DNA of 64,000 bases from Euleptes europaea (GCF_029931775.1 NC_079312.1:12345821-12409820); one strand, 5' to 3'; counted from the first letter of the stretch, positions 10,501 through 19,556 are shown. Translations and numbers: made by a program. The notes: generated by a model from the letters alone, not told the origin.

Positions 10501-13465
10501 TGGCATGGAGGAAAATTGCTTCCTGACCCCAAAGTGGCAATCGGCATTTCCCTGGGCATGTAAGAAAGGGCCACGAGAGCCAAACATTGACGCAACCCTC
10601 TCTGCACTCCCTCTCATGATCTGCCTAAGTTTACAGAATCAGCACTGCTGACAGATGGCTATTAAAGGCAATCCCTCCTAATCTTCTCTGAAAAACCTTT
10701 TACTCCAATGTTTTTAAACAAAATCAAAATAAATTAAAAAGTCATCTGAAACTGAAATCTGAGGTGAGCCTGGGGTGAGGGGAGAGCCCAGGTATTCTAT
10801 GCCTCACATGGACCGCTTCTGTTTTATCTCTGGAAAGATACCGAATTATATATCCTGGCAACTTAAGACACTGGGGGATGGAGCTGTGTCTTCTTTTCAA
10901 TTTGCAAGCTGTTTTCTGGGGAGCCCCCCAACAAGGAAACATAAGCTCTGCTCGTTTCTGCAGGGAACCTCATTTCACACATCAAGTATGCTCTTACGGG
11001 GAGCCCACGACCAGTATAATTGAAGACTTCAGTTTCAACTTTAATGTGTTCATTTACCTGGACTTGCTGGAAGGGAATAAGAATGTTCCAGACCGACGAA
11101 ATCACTTCCGGGGGATGGCGCTTCTACACCGCTGGTCTTGGGCTTTGAAGGTTTAGGCTCAGGGGGCTTTCGGCGGAGCAGGGGTCTTTTCTTTTTAGGG
11201 CCCTGCAGAGCAAATGTGCTTTTAAGGACCATAGGTCATCCATGATGTGAAACTGCGCATTAATCAAACTCACTGTGGTTAACGCTCCTGGCTGAATGTA
11301 GGCCACTCCACCAACTGAGGTTAGCTAGGGTATGCGAAACCAAGGTTTGGAGTTGGCTTGATTAGACTAGGACCTTTTATGCACAGGTTGTTTCCCTTGG
11401 ATATGCTGCTCTCTCAATGGACAGTATTTGCAGATGAATTCTCAAATCACTCTGCATAGGGGTCTGAAACTGACCAAAATGCACTGTGAAATTGACCGGT
11501 AAACAGCCTCCTCCTATTCCAGGGGAAGGGTTGGATGAGGGGGAAAGACAAGTGGGAGGGAGAAGTGAGAATGGGCATGGGGAGAAACCCCCGCATTGAC
11601 AGGTACGCACAGGGGCAGCTTTCAAATTGGGATAAAGGCAAACATTAAACTTGGGGTAAAACAGCATCCACAAAATGCGGGGAAAACACAAGTTGAGAGC
11701 GAGACGACTTCTAAAGGTCAGAAAATAATGAAGACAAAGCCCTGAAATACTTGGGGCGTGTCAGAAATAACCCTGTGCCTGCTTCTCCCCCCTCCCAATC
11801 AGGGTTAAAAGCCAATGGAGGGGGAATTAAAAGAACCGTCCCCTTTCACCACAATCCATATCCTGCCCCCACAGCTGCTTTTTGAGGTAAAAATCACACA
11901 GCTCCTCAAAATTTCAAGCCATAGAGCCCTAAGTGATTGATGGAGAAATTTACCCTCTTCAGCCGCTCAGGGACGTTGAACTCTGTGGGAACGGCATCAG
12001 GCTTCAGGTAACGCCGCCCAGAAGCCACGTTCTCAAGGTAGTCTGTCTCCCGGAAGTGCTCCGAGCAGACGACGTGGTGGCGTGTGGGACAGAAGTTCTT
12101 CCGCCGAACGTTCGAGATCCATTTCTTTAACAGGTCTTTTCTTCCGAGAGGAAACCTGCAGCCATTCAGTAACGGACAACAGAGAGGAGTCATCTTCCAC
12201 TGGTACAAAAAGGCGGAGGATGTTGATCGATCAATCAATCAATCAATCAATCTTTATTAAAAACCGTCATAGACCAGCACAGCTCTTCACAATTTACCAT
12301 TGAAACCCTTAGTATTACACTCTACCCACAGGTTTATACAGATAGCAAAAACTTATTTGCACAATTTGCAAACTATATACCACCCATCAAAATTATTGGA
12401 ATACCGATGTTCTCAGCAGCGTCTGACGGATTCTGCAGGCTGCTGCACAAAACTTTGCCGTTCCTACTGCAACCTGTGGATTTTCATCTATAAGCAACAT
12501 TTTAGTATACTCCGGACCTGAATGGCTGGGATGCCGACTAAGTCAAGGGGAGATAAACCTAGAATGAACCTCTTGGCATAGTGGACAGTGCAGTAGAACG
12601 TGCTCCGTTGTTTCAATTTCCTTTAAAGCACAGGGACATGGGAGGGTGTTGAATGCAAATGGCTTGGCAGGGCCAGTTGTCTGTTTCTATCCCACCTTTG
12701 CTCTCAGAGTGACTGTGTGGTCCCCCTCCTCCATTTTGCCCTCACAACAACCCTGTGAGGTAGGTTAGGCTAAGACAGAATGACTGCCCCATAGTCACCC
12801 AGCAAACTTCATGGCCAGGTGGAGATTTGAAGTTCTGTTCCCAACCCCACAGATTTTGACAGGGGAGTGATTCTGGCAGTCAAACCAGCGGTGATGTCTA
12901 ACAGCATCCTTAGCTATGAAATTCCTATGGCCTGGTACAAAGCAGTCACCTTTAGTATGGCTTGTACGGCTCCAGATTACAGGTGGACCCTTGTGTAAGT
13001 GAATGCTCCTTCATATTAAAAATAGTTCAACCAATCTTTACTTGTTAAAATCACAGATCAGCCAAGATTGAGATTGAGATTGAGAGAGAGAGAGTCAGCA
13101 GCACTTCTATATACAATAAAATTTCAGCGACTATCATAATAGGCTGATTTAAATAGTGCAGACTCAATTAATAAAAATAATTAACAGGGTACAAATGTGT
13201 AAACAAACAAATCAATAAAATCCATAGTGCAATTGAAAAGACTAGCCAGAAAACCTTTCTCCCTGATACGGTAGCTTTCTATGTGAAAGGGATTTTACTT
13301 TTTGCCTTTGGTCAATTCTGTCCGAGTCAAAGGGATTCATCAAGCCCTCAGGCCCAGACCTGAGACAACCACAGATGGAATTTTAAAAACTTACCTGTGG
13401 AATGAGATGTTCTTGCCGAGTGAAAATTTGTTGTTGCAATTGATGGCACAGCAAGACTTTACCAT
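4367..13465 (-). CDS. THAP domain - SCAN domain fusion protein, six coding exons, 382 aa
   Basis: Coding exons are 13465-13395, 12155-11954, 11202-11058, 8759-8341, 6034-5917 and 4560-4367; every join has GT-AG sites and matching phase (2, 0, 1, 0, 1). Residues 1-85 form a full THAP zinc domain: C2CH ligands C5, C10, C54, H57, the conserved P26, W36, F58 and an AVPTEF end, at nearly the same numbering as human THAP1. Residues 92-139 are a basic, proline-rich linker with a likely nuclear signal (KKKRPLLRRK). SCAN, an all-helical dimerisation domain, covers about 193-275. Residues 280-382 match nothing I know. THAP binds DNA; SCAN pairs with other SCAN proteins, and two nearby genes encode SCAN. 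No human protein with this pairing comes to mind. The exons are seen; the joined product is inferred. Confidence 0.85.
4632..4878 (-). mobile_element. tRNA-derived SINE, family B
   Basis: Antisense SINE just upstream of exon 6. It ends at the right with the antisense of the GTGGTGTAGTGGTTAAGAGC head; the middle is shorter than in family-B copies such as 39635-39953. Confidence 0.75.
5195..5560 (-). mobile_element. CR1-type LINE 3' end
   Basis: In reverse complement it gives the end of a CR1 reverse transcriptase (FKRGVDMF, then ME.RSIHGY-like residues) and the 3' untranslated part ending in CATGGCCTTTCTTATGTTC-like sequence. The copy at 62437-62838 is the same subfamily in plus orientation. 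Confidence 0.75.
5572..5842. repeat. foldback repeat (Penelope-type ends) plus a SINE-B fragment
   Basis: 5572-5700 begins GTAGCTGTGTTAGT...GTCCAGTAGCA and later shows the opposite-strand version (TCTTTAAGATGCCACTGG), a shape shared with 57538-57665 and 61632-61838. 5766-5842 is the head half of an antisense family-B SINE. Confidence 0.6.
5917..6034 (-). CDS. THAP-SCAN exon 5: unrecognised, positively charged segment
   Basis: 118 nt, phase 0 to 1, acceptor TCGTTTCAG and donor GTAAGA. It encodes VQRPLAERAAKAEK and a Lys/Arg-rich remainder. It occupies the slot where relatives have a linker or KRAB exon, but I see no KRAB signature. Confidence 0.7.
6236..6800 (+). mobile_element. non-LTR retrotransposon 3' end, family uncertain
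   Basis: Reading plus, it shows a decayed C-terminal segment with a Cys-x-Cys ... ETIEHAQICCPFY ... motif, as in several LINE clades, then a 3' UTR ending ATTAATAAACTTGACACT. The coding part is interrupted. Relatives lie at 12226-12640 (minus) and 36165-36880 (plus). Confidence 0.6.
6948..7400 (-). mobile_element. CR1-type LINE 3' end
   Basis: Antisense copy: the block that reads TGGACAAATTCATGGAAGC in reverse complement, followed by the 3' UTR with GCTGGACTTGGTGGACCCAC-like sequence, matches CR1 3' ends. It lies in the intron between SCAN-gene exons 4 and 5. Confidence 0.7.
7401..7981. other. intronic stretch, nothing recognised
   Basis: No domain, repeat or regulatory element that I can name, on either strand. 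Confidence 0.4.
7982..8188 (-). mobile_element. tRNA-derived SINE, family A
   Basis: Antisense full-length copy: AAGCTGCCTTATACTG at the left, the antisense of GCATCTGCTTGGCATGCAG near the right end, and GAGCCACAG closing the head. Confidence 0.85.
8341..8759 (-). CDS. THAP-SCAN exon 4: SCAN domain
   Basis: After a pyrimidine tract and CAG at 8760-8762 the exon reads a SCAN leader (REQGPADPEAGKGP) and then the complete domain: FRQLRYQ, LCQQWLKP, LDLVILEQFLSILP, AVALAEEF. It ends in phase 0 before GTGAGAAC, as the other SCAN exons here do. There is no in-frame ATG upstream of the SCAN core; the first Met falls inside it. The domain therefore has to be translated from upstream exons. Confidence 0.9.
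9211..9559 (+). mobile_element. hAT-like non-autonomous DNA transposon
   Basis: Starts CAGGTGTCTCCAAC and ends GGTTCGGGACCCCTG, an imperfect terminal inverted repeat. It is flanked by near-matching 8-bp sequences (GCTTAAAG left, GCTTTAAA right). The middle has paired 'cagccatttt' blocks typical of one amniote hAT group. Confidence 0.6.
9757..10062 (-). mobile_element. tRNA-derived SINE, family B
   Basis: Full-length antisense copy from the GAAGAGTAGGTTTTTATATG tail to the ACCACGCTGG head. Confidence 0.85.
10338..10640 (-). mobile_element. CR1 LINE 3' end
   Basis: Begins AGAATCATAGAGTTGGAAGG, the antisense of the CR1 3' terminus, and continues into the CR1 3' UTR. Shorter copies of the same end lie at 54152-54236 and in plus orientation at the end of 50345-50875. 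Confidence 0.8.
10641..11057. other. intronic stretch, nothing recognised
   Basis: Sequence between THAP-SCAN exons 3 and 4, next to exon 3. An AT-rich segment lies near 10705-10745. No gene or named repeat seen. Confidence 0.35.
11058..11202 (-). CDS. THAP-SCAN exon 3: basic, proline-rich linker
   Basis: 145 nt between a CTGCAG acceptor and a GTAAAT donor, phase 0 to 1. It encodes 48 residues with KKKRPLLRRK then repeated Pro-Lys, a plausible nuclear localisation signal. It contains no methionine. Confidence 0.75.
11203..11953. other. intron between THAP-SCAN exons 2 and 3
   Basis: No repeat family or conserved element that I recognise. The acceptor of exon 3 sits at its left end. Confidence 0.4.
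11954..12155 (-). CDS. THAP-SCAN exon 2: rest of the THAP domain
   Basis: The acceptor GCTGCAG precedes RFPLGRKDLLKKW and continues through CSEHF (C54, H57, F58) to AVPTEF. It ends in phase 0 at AAGAGG before GTAAAT. 202 nt. Confidence 0.88.
12226..12640 (-). mobile_element. non-LTR retrotransposon 3' end with a 4-bp tail repeat
   Basis: In reverse complement it gives a decayed C-terminus with CPCALKEIETTEHVLLHCP (Cys-x-Cys, His, Cys). The 3' UTR ends in a (TTGA)n tail, seen on plus as the ATCA repeat at 12226-12252. It is the same clade as 6236-6800 and 36165-36880. Confidence 0.65.
12660..12860 (-). mobile_element. tRNA-derived SINE, family C (fragment)
   Basis: Contains CTCACAACAACCCTGTGAGG and the TAGGTTAGGCTAAG block that recur at 16205-16415, 25500-25735 and 40525-40742. 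Confidence 0.6.
12861..13394. other. intronic stretch, no named repeat
   Basis: AT-rich stretch left of THAP-SCAN exon 1. A GAGATTGAGATTGAGAGAGA purine patch lies near 13060-13095. Confidence 0.35.
13395..13465 (-). CDS. THAP-SCAN exon 1: start codon and THAP N-terminus
   Basis: ATG at 13465-13463 opens MVKSCCAINC, the first zinc ligands C5 and C10. The exon ends AG before the donor GTAAGT (phase 2). An acceptor at 13496-13500 (CTCCTTCCCAG) gives 30 bases of 5' UTR in the same exon. Confidence 0.85.
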
Positions 13466-13495
13466 GACGGCAAATGCACAGATCCCACCCGAGAA
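13466..13495 (-). other. 5' UTR part of THAP-SCAN exon 1
   Basis: Thirty bases between the acceptor CTGTCTCCTTCCCAG and the ATG. This suggests an upstream non-coding exon; the best candidate is at 17124-17240. Confidence 0.6.
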
Positions 13496-13734
13496 CTGGG
13501 AAGGAGACAGGTAAAGAGCTTTTAAGCAGGAACCAACTAACGAAAGGATAGCATTCATCATAGTATTTAATTTAGAACATTTCGATCCCACTGTTCTTCT
13601 GCTGAGGTCGGGGTGAGTGCGTGTGTACACATACATGGCTCGCCCAGTCTCCAATTTATCCTCGGAACCAACCCTGCGAGGTAGGTCAGCTCGAGTGATT
13701 AATATTGAACATTTGGTGCGTTTACAGTGCAGAG

Positions 13735-13862
13735 AAATAAAAGGCTATATATATATATAATTACTCAGTTTAAATTCCCTATGCGTTTCACCCAAGAGGC
13801 TTCTTCAGGGGAGTCTATTATTCTTGCAGTGATTTTTTTGCAAAGAAGAGTATAAGATCAAT
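13735..13862. mobile_element. short Penelope-like insertion with 14-bp target duplication
   Basis: GCGTTTACAGTGCA occurs on both sides. The insert carries an AT run and ATGCGTTTCACCCAAGAGGC followed by TTCTTCAGGGG, the 'GAAACGC ... CTGAAGAAG' pairing seen in other Penelope-like ends. Confidence 0.6.
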
Positions 13863-13924
13863 AGCGTTTACAGTGCAACCTCCATTTTATAGTACTTTCG
13901 TGTGTCTAAACTGCACCTCAGTCC

Positions 13925-14140
13925 TTACAACAGCAGCCCGAATAGTCCAGCTCAGCTTGGGGGCTAAGCAGGGTCAGCCACAGTCAGTACTTGGATGGGA
14001 GACCACCAGGAAAGAGTGGGGTTGCTACGCAGAGGCAGGCAACGGCAAACAACCTCTGCTCAGCTTTTGCCTTGAAAACCCCATGAGGGGTTGCCAACAA
14101 TCGGTTGTGACTCATCAGCACGTTCTTCTTCAGTCACAGG
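13925..14140 (+). mobile_element. 5S-rRNA-headed SINE
   Basis: The head keeps the 5S promoter region (GCTAAGCAGGGTCAG..CAGTACTTGGATGGGAGACC). The tail (CTTGAAAACCCCATGAGG...TTGTGACT) resembles the Bov-B 3' end. It is a 5S-derived SINE, not a 5S gene. Confidence 0.8.
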
Positions 14141-14141
14141 G

Positions 14142-14342
14142 CTGTGGCTCAGTGGTAGAGCATCTGCTTGGCATGCAAAAGGTGCCGGGTTCAATCCCCG
14201 GCACTTCCAGTTCAAAGGACTAGGCAAGTAGGTGATGTGGAAGACCTCCGCCTGAGACCCTGGAAAACCGCTGCGGGTCTGAGTAGACAATACTGACTTT
14301 GATGGCCCGAGGGTCTGATTCAGCATAAGGCAGCTTCATGCA
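14142..14342 (+). mobile_element. tRNA-derived SINE, family A
   Basis: Full-length plus copy. A tRNA-like A box (GTGGCTCAGTGGTAGAGC) and B box (GGGTTCAATCCCCGG) are clear; the 3' end is AAGGCAGCTTCATG. Confidence 0.88.
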
Positions 14343-15106
14343 TTCAATCCTTACAACATCCCTAGCATGCAGGCCAGAATTACAAACCCCATCCAATCTG
14401 GCCCTTTGTCCTTCTTTAGTCCAGATGTAACTTGTCTTACTAAAAACATCTGGAACCCACCATTTTGAAAAATATAAATCACAAAATACATACAGTTTTG
14501 GTCATTTGCTTTACACTGGAAAAAGATAACCTGAGTTATCTGAATTACCTAAGTAAGATCTTAGGTCAGAGCAGGGGTCTGGGACTGTCTTGTCAAAACA
14601 TCAGGAAAAGACAGATTCCAGAAGCTGCAACTTTATTCTAATGGAGACTGCAGGCTACGGCTGGTGGGAAACTAACTATAATTACAGGTTAATTTACCAG
14701 AGAGAAGGCAGAGTGGCCAGGTCTGTGACCACCTTGCCAGAATATCAGGAACATCTTTGAATTTGTCTGAGTATACTGACAAGTGCAGTGGGGGGTGAAA
14801 CGGCTTGTCTGGAGGTGGCAAAGTAAGGATTCAAACCCAGTTCTCCCAGGTCCTAGTGCAACACACTCTAACATCAACATTACACTATCTCAAACTGATA
14901 CAAGACTAGCAGAGCAAGTATCCATGAAAATCATAATTATTAACATATCTCCTTGCAGGTTTGTTGTGGAGATGTCAGGACAGGCTATATTATGTTGCCT
15001 CAAGCTCTTTGAAGGTTGGTTGGTTTATATATAAATAAATAACAATATATAATAAATAACAATAATGCATTTAAAGCTGAGCAGTCAAGCCCTTTTATCT
15101 ACATTG
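14343..15106. other. intron or intergenic stretch, nothing named
   Basis: Unique-looking AT-rich sequence upstream of THAP-SCAN exon 1, likely inside its 5' UTR intron. No gene seen. Confidence 0.4.
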
Positions 15107-15300
15107 TGTGTTATTGTAAAGTGCCTTCAAGTCGCAGCCGACTTATGGCGACCCCTTTTTGGGGTTTTCATGGCAAGAGACTAACAGAGGTGGTTTGCCA
15201 GTGCCTTCCTCTGCAGAGCAACCCTGCTTTTTCCTTGGTGGTCTCCCATCCAAATACTAACCAAGGCTGACCCTGCTTAGCTTCAATGCAGTAATTGTCA
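15107..15300 (-). mobile_element. 5S-rRNA-headed SINE with Bov-B-like tail
   Basis: Antisense: the tail AAGTGCCTTCAAGTCGCAGC comes first, and the 5S-like head (GGTGGTCTCCCATCCAAATA, then TGCTTAGCTT) is at the right. Confidence 0.8.
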
Positions 15301-15654
15301 CAACATCCCTGTGAGGTGGGGAAGAGTGATTATTCTCCAGATTGCAGCTGGGAGCCTGAGACACAGTTCCTAGCCTAAAACGCACTTCGCCTGTTCACAA
15401 GAGAGGGAATATTTGAATTCAGAGCCTACTGATTCATAACTCTCTTATTTAACTGGTACAGAGAGCTGCCAAGCATATTCACCGGGCCTGCTCACATCTC
15501 TTGAATCCACTGTCCTCAATACTCAGAAATCCAGCGGATAAAATTTCCCCCTGCTATATCAACAAAGAGCTCTGCCCCCTCCCCAATTTACAATGTGTGG
15601 ATAACACCGCTACCATATTGTAAAGGAGAGCTGTAACTTATATTTACTCATCAC

Positions 15655-15860
15655 ACTCCAACCCCATTGTTCAAGAAGCTCAGGACAGCATATGTCTCTT
15701 CTCCCTCTGCTGCTTTATCCTTTTAACAACAACCTTACGAGGTAGGTTAGGCCGAGAGAAACAGTGGTTGGCCCAACAGCACCCCAACAAGCTTCCATAG
15801 CTGAGACAGGTATTTGAACCAAAGTCCAACACCACTATAACACATTGGCTCTTACACTGT
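15655..15860 (-). mobile_element. tRNA-derived SINE, family C (diverged)
   Basis: Contains CAACAACCTTACGAGGTAGG, GAACCAAAGTCCAACACCAC and a decayed head. Only block-level similarity to the other C copies is visible. Confidence 0.5.
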
Positions 15861-16028
15861 AGGACTTCTGAGCTTTTCGGCACATAATTGCAAGATTATT
15901 ATTACAGCAGCAGCAAATCTTTTGTGGGGGGGCAGGTCAAAGCACAAATTCAATAAGGGAAGACCCTTTATTTATTAAAAGGATTTTCACCCTGCTAAAC
16001 AGAAGATCTGCTTGGGGCAGTTCATATT

Positions 16029-16196
16029 TGTGTGTGTGTGTGTGTGTGTAAAGTGCCTTCAAGTCGCAGCCGACTTATGGCGACCCCTTTTGGGGTTTTC
16101 ATGGCAAGAGACTAACAGAGGTGGTTGCCAGTGCCTTCCTCTGCACAGCAACCCTGGCCTTCCTTGGTGGTCTCCCATCCAAATACTAACCAGGGT
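16029..16196 (-). mobile_element. 5S-rRNA-headed SINE, head truncated
   Basis: Preceded by a (TG)n run, then AAGTGCCTTCAAGTCGCAGC and the 5S-like antisense GGTGGTCTCCCATCCAAATA. The outer half of the 5S head is missing. Confidence 0.8.
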
Positions 16197-16204
16197 CATA
16201 TTTT

Positions 16205-16415
16205 ACTACTTATTTATTATTTATTTAATCCATCTATACCCCACCTCTCTCCCCAATGGGGACCCAAAGCGGCTTACATCGTTCTCCTTTCCTCCATTTT
16301 AACCTCACAACAACCCTGTGAGGTTAGGTTAGGCTGAGAGAGTCTGCCCGACCCAAGGTCGCCCAGTGAGTTTCCATAGCAAATTGGAGGATTCGAACCC
16401 AGATCTCCCAAACCC
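16205..16415 (-). mobile_element. tRNA-derived SINE, family C, interrupted by a hAT element
   Basis: Antisense body from ATACCCCACCTCTCTCCCCA to AACCCAGATCTCCCAAACCC. It resumes after the 16421-16644 element with CCAACACTCTTAATCAC, so the hAT copy landed inside it. Confidence 0.75.
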
Positions 16416-16420
16416 TAGTC

Positions 16421-16644
16421 CAGTGGTTCCCAACCTTTTCAAGTTTGAGAACCCCCTTCTTAACCTTTTGCAGACCCCCATACGATAGTAACTGTCCTGT
16501 TAGAATCTGCTGATGGAGAAAATACATAATGAGAAAAAGATCAAAATGACACTGCTTTGTGCACATCTGGTTTCGTGGACCCCTTGTAATAATTCTGCAC
16601 ACGCACACCCCAGCAGTCCCCAGATCCCAGGTTGGGAACCACTG
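16421..16644 (+). mobile_element. hAT-type non-autonomous element with 8-bp target duplication
   Basis: Terminal inverted repeats CAGTGGTTCCCAACC and GGTTGGGAACCACTG are perfect over 15 bases. The 8-bp target CCCTAGTC is at 16413-16420 and again at 16645-16652. It contains no coding region. Confidence 0.9.
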
Positions 16645-17123
16645 CCCTAGTCCAACACTCTTAATCACTTTACCCCACTGGATCTCATGTAGGCATATAA
16701 CGATACAGACAAGCAACCATCCGAGCAAGAACACGGAACGATCTATATTCAAACAATTAATTTATCATCAAGACTTTCCCACCCTGCAGATGCCGGCTGC
16801 CAACTGACCAGGAAATTGGCCTGCTCCTGAGTTCCGATCTGCACACACCAGCAGGGGTGGGGGTGGGTGGGGGATGCTTTTTCCTGGCAGGGAGTGAAAG
16901 GTGGTGTGTCCCCCTCCCCCGACCAAAGCGCACAGGAGCAAGAAGGGTTTGGAAAGTTGGCAACCCTCCCACCATGCACAGGCACATGCCCTGACCGCTC
17001 TGGGTCACAGCTCAGGAGCTTCACCAAGGGAGCAAACTAATTCCCAGCCTCTTCCCCAACCCCAACCCCAACCCCAACCCCAGAAATTTCGCCTCTCCTT
17101 CCTCTCCCTGCAAAATTGCTCAC

Positions 17124-17240
17124 CTTGCGCGCTTCTGATGCTCCGCGCACCGGCCTGCGGTTGGCTCTTGCGAGGCAATGCAACTTCCCTCTTTGCCCAA
17201 AAAGGACGGAATAGGAAGTGACGCTAGCTATTGGGCCTCC
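17124..17240 (-). promoter_or_regulatory. GC-rich promoter and likely 5' non-coding exon of THAP-SCAN
   Basis: CpG-rich for this AT-rich region. On the minus strand a CCAAT box (17234-17230) is followed by GCGTCACTTCCTATTCC, an ETS/CRE-like cluster, and about 90 bases later by a clean donor (GCGCAAG then GTGAGC at 17123). Splicing to the acceptor at 13496 would give the missing 5' exon. The CpG-rich zone extends to about 17650, so plus-strand transcription is also possible. The start site is inferred. Confidence 0.55.
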
Positions 17241-17680
17241 TGGCCAAAATGTCCCGCCACTCTAGGAAACTAGAGCTCGCTTGCAGTCTTAACTATTGGA
17301 GGGCACTTCCCCCCCCCCATACCCACCCACCCCCCAAAAAAGTGTCACCCAAAGAACTGGGGATGTCCCTGGAAATTGCACAGCAGATTCTGTTGTCCTG
17401 GGGAGGAGGGGAGGCGCAGGAGGGATGGAAGAAGCGCTTTTGCGCAGGGAAAAGGATGGAGAATGCAGAGACATTCTACCGTTTCAGACGTTACACGGTG
17501 GGAGGAGGGAGGGGCGGAATCCGGGAACATCTGGATTTCTTGGCTGCAGCACCGCAAGGCGTTTTAGCGCGCCCGCACGTGCATGCACAGCAACACCGCA
17601 ACGCACGCTTTCTTGGGGAGGGAGTCCTGTGGATCCAATGGAACCGTGTTGCATTTGCGCCAACCCGAGATCAGGCTCTT
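17241..17680. other. CpG-rich flank of the promoter, no gene
   Basis: G+C-rich sequence with several CG dinucleotides (GCGCGCCCGCACGTGCATGC near 17567). No convincing coding exon on either strand. Confidence 0.5.
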
Positions 17681-17683
17681 AAT

Positions 17684-17688
17684 TATAA

Positions 17689-17745
<57 letters not shown>

Positions 17746-17773
17746 CATAATCATCATAATCATAATAATAATA
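17684..17773 (+). repeat. (AAT)n microsatellite
   Basis: About 28 near-perfect AAT units with TCA interruptions at the right end. It makes long artificial Ile or Tyr runs in translation. Confidence 0.95.
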
Positions 17774-18528
17774 AATCAGAAGGCAATACTGTTGTGACCC
17801 AAGATTGTCTGTAGAGTCCAATGAAAGACAATTGAGAGGAGGTGGATTGAAACTGACAGCTCTTTCCTGCTTTAGTAAATCAAAAAGACAATGAAGGATA
17901 TGTGAGGGAATGGGAGGCATGGAGAACATGTTGTGAAAACGGATTAAATATGGGAAATGTTGAAGGCTATGATTTAATCTAATTCAACTGATTAATTATT
18001 GAATACCTCATCCTTTCAACATTAAAGTATATAAGATGATGATATGTAGCTTATTGATCAATGTTGAAAACAGGAAGTATTCAGTAATTAAAGTCTATAA
18101 GGTGATGATATGTAGTTTATAGAAATGATACAATGAACTGTAATGAATTAGAAAATAAATACAGAGGGGATTATATAGATATTGATTTGATAGAGGAGGG
18201 GAGAGGGGAAGTCAGAAAAAGTCAATACTGATTAGGAAGATTAGTTTGAAATTGTTTTATTTTATGTAACTCTAACGATGCAATATTGATATTGTATGTG
18301 ACTTAAGAAAATAAAAAAAATAAAAAAAAGAAAAGAAACTAACAGCTCTTTCATTGCTCAAGACTAGAACCGGGGGTGCACCTTCGCGCCCAGATGGCAG
18401 GCGTGAGATGACACCCCCCCCGCTCCCCCCAAGAGGCAAGCAGTTAGCTTTATAGACTTTAGGCAAGTACGTATTACGTTAAAGGTTACTTTACAAACGC
18501 GGGAGAGTCCAGTCTTCATTGCCTTAGC
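17774..18528. other. intergenic stretch, no gene
   Basis: A pair of similar blocks (GTATATAAGATGATGATATG near 18025 and TATAAGGTGATGATATGTAG near 18098) suggests an old local duplication. An A-rich patch lies near 18308-18335 and a C run near 18412-18430. Nothing else recognised. Confidence 0.4.
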
Positions 18529-18885
18529 ATTGTGTGTGTGTGTGTGTGTTAAGTGCCGTCAAGTCGCCTCCGACTCATGGCGACCCTATGAATGAAAGTC
18601 CTCCAAAATGTCCCTTCTTTGACAGCCTTGCTCAGATCTTGCAAATTGAAGGCTTGCTCAGATCTTGCAAATTGAAGGCTTGCTCAGATCTTGCAAATTG
18701 AAGGCTGTGGCTCCCTTTATTGAGTCAGTCCATCTCTTGTTGGGTCTTCCTCTTTTCCTGCTGCCCTCCACTTTTCCTAGCGTGACTGTCTTTTCCAGTG
18801 ACCCTTGTCGTCTCATGACGTGACCAAAATACGACAGCCTCAGTTTTAGTCCAATCGCATTGACGATACATCTTTCAGCAGTCAG
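18529..18885 (-). mobile_element. Bov-B (RTE) LINE 3' end with an internal triplication
   Basis: After a (TG)n run comes AAGTGCCGTCAAGTCGCCTC, the antisense Bov-B terminus, then the end of the reverse-transcriptase frame. A unit of about 27 bp starting TTGCTCAGATCTTGC is present three times in tandem (18630-18710). Confidence 0.88.
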
Positions 18886-19315
18886 GGGTCCCCAAGCATG
18901 AGCGAGTCTATCTTGTCAGTTTCACTGGTCAGTTGCAGAGTGTCCTTTATTGCAGATAAGAGACTTCCCTACATTTGCGAGCAGGAAAGGAGGGAGGGAG
19001 CACTCCAGCCCGGGAGAAGGGCATCTGGCATCTGATCGGGAGGTGCTTGCATGAGTGTTTGTGTGCATGCTACTGCTTTCAGGCACTGAAGCGACAAAGG
19101 AGAAGGGGGGGGCGTTTGTGCTGAAACACAGACGTGTCTGTGTAAACGCTGGGGGACTGTCCGTGTGCACTTCAATACAATTAAAAAAACTTTTAGTAGA
19201 GCTTCTGGATTTTTAGTTATTTTATCTTTAGACCGTTTTTATTGTAATATTTATTTTTCTCCTTAGGGGGTGCAAAGCCTGTACATACTTGCGACTAATT
19301 AAACTGAGTGGGGAA
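18886..19315. other. intergenic stretch, no gene
   Basis: The start (CAGGGGTCCCCAA near 18887) looks like one end of a hAT element; the other end is not found. The rest is unrecognised. Confidence 0.35.
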
Positions 19316-19556
19316 TTGTGTGTGTGTGTTAAGTTAAGTGTGTTAAGTGTTAAGTGTGTTAAGTGTGTTAAGTCGCAGCCGACTCATGGCGACCCTATGA
19401 ATGAGTCCTCCAAAATGTCCTATCTTTGACCGCCTTGCTCAGATCTTGCAAATTGAAGGCCGTGGCTTCCTTTATTGAGTCAATCCATCTCTTGTTGGGT
19501 CTTCCTCTTTTCCTGCTGCCCTCAACGTTTCCTAGCATGACTGTCTTTTCCAGTGG
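19316..19556 (-). mobile_element. Bov-B LINE 3' end, truncated
   Basis: Preceded by an irregular (TGTGTTAAG)n run, then the Bov-B antisense 3' end as at 18529-18885. Confidence 0.85.

Noticed and set aside
13925-14140. A 5S rRNA gene
   Set aside because: Only part of 5S is present and it is fused to a Bov-B-like tail; the same composite recurs elsewhere, so it is a SINE.
14142-14342. A tRNA gene
   Set aside because: The head has A and B boxes but no tRNA fold through the 3' half, and the unit is repeated many times.
17231-17797. Open frame with a long isoleucine or tyrosine run
   Set aside because: Produced by the (AAT)n microsatellite.
18628-18712. CRISPR-like short repeats
   Set aside because: Three direct copies without spacers, inside a LINE, in a vertebrate genome.
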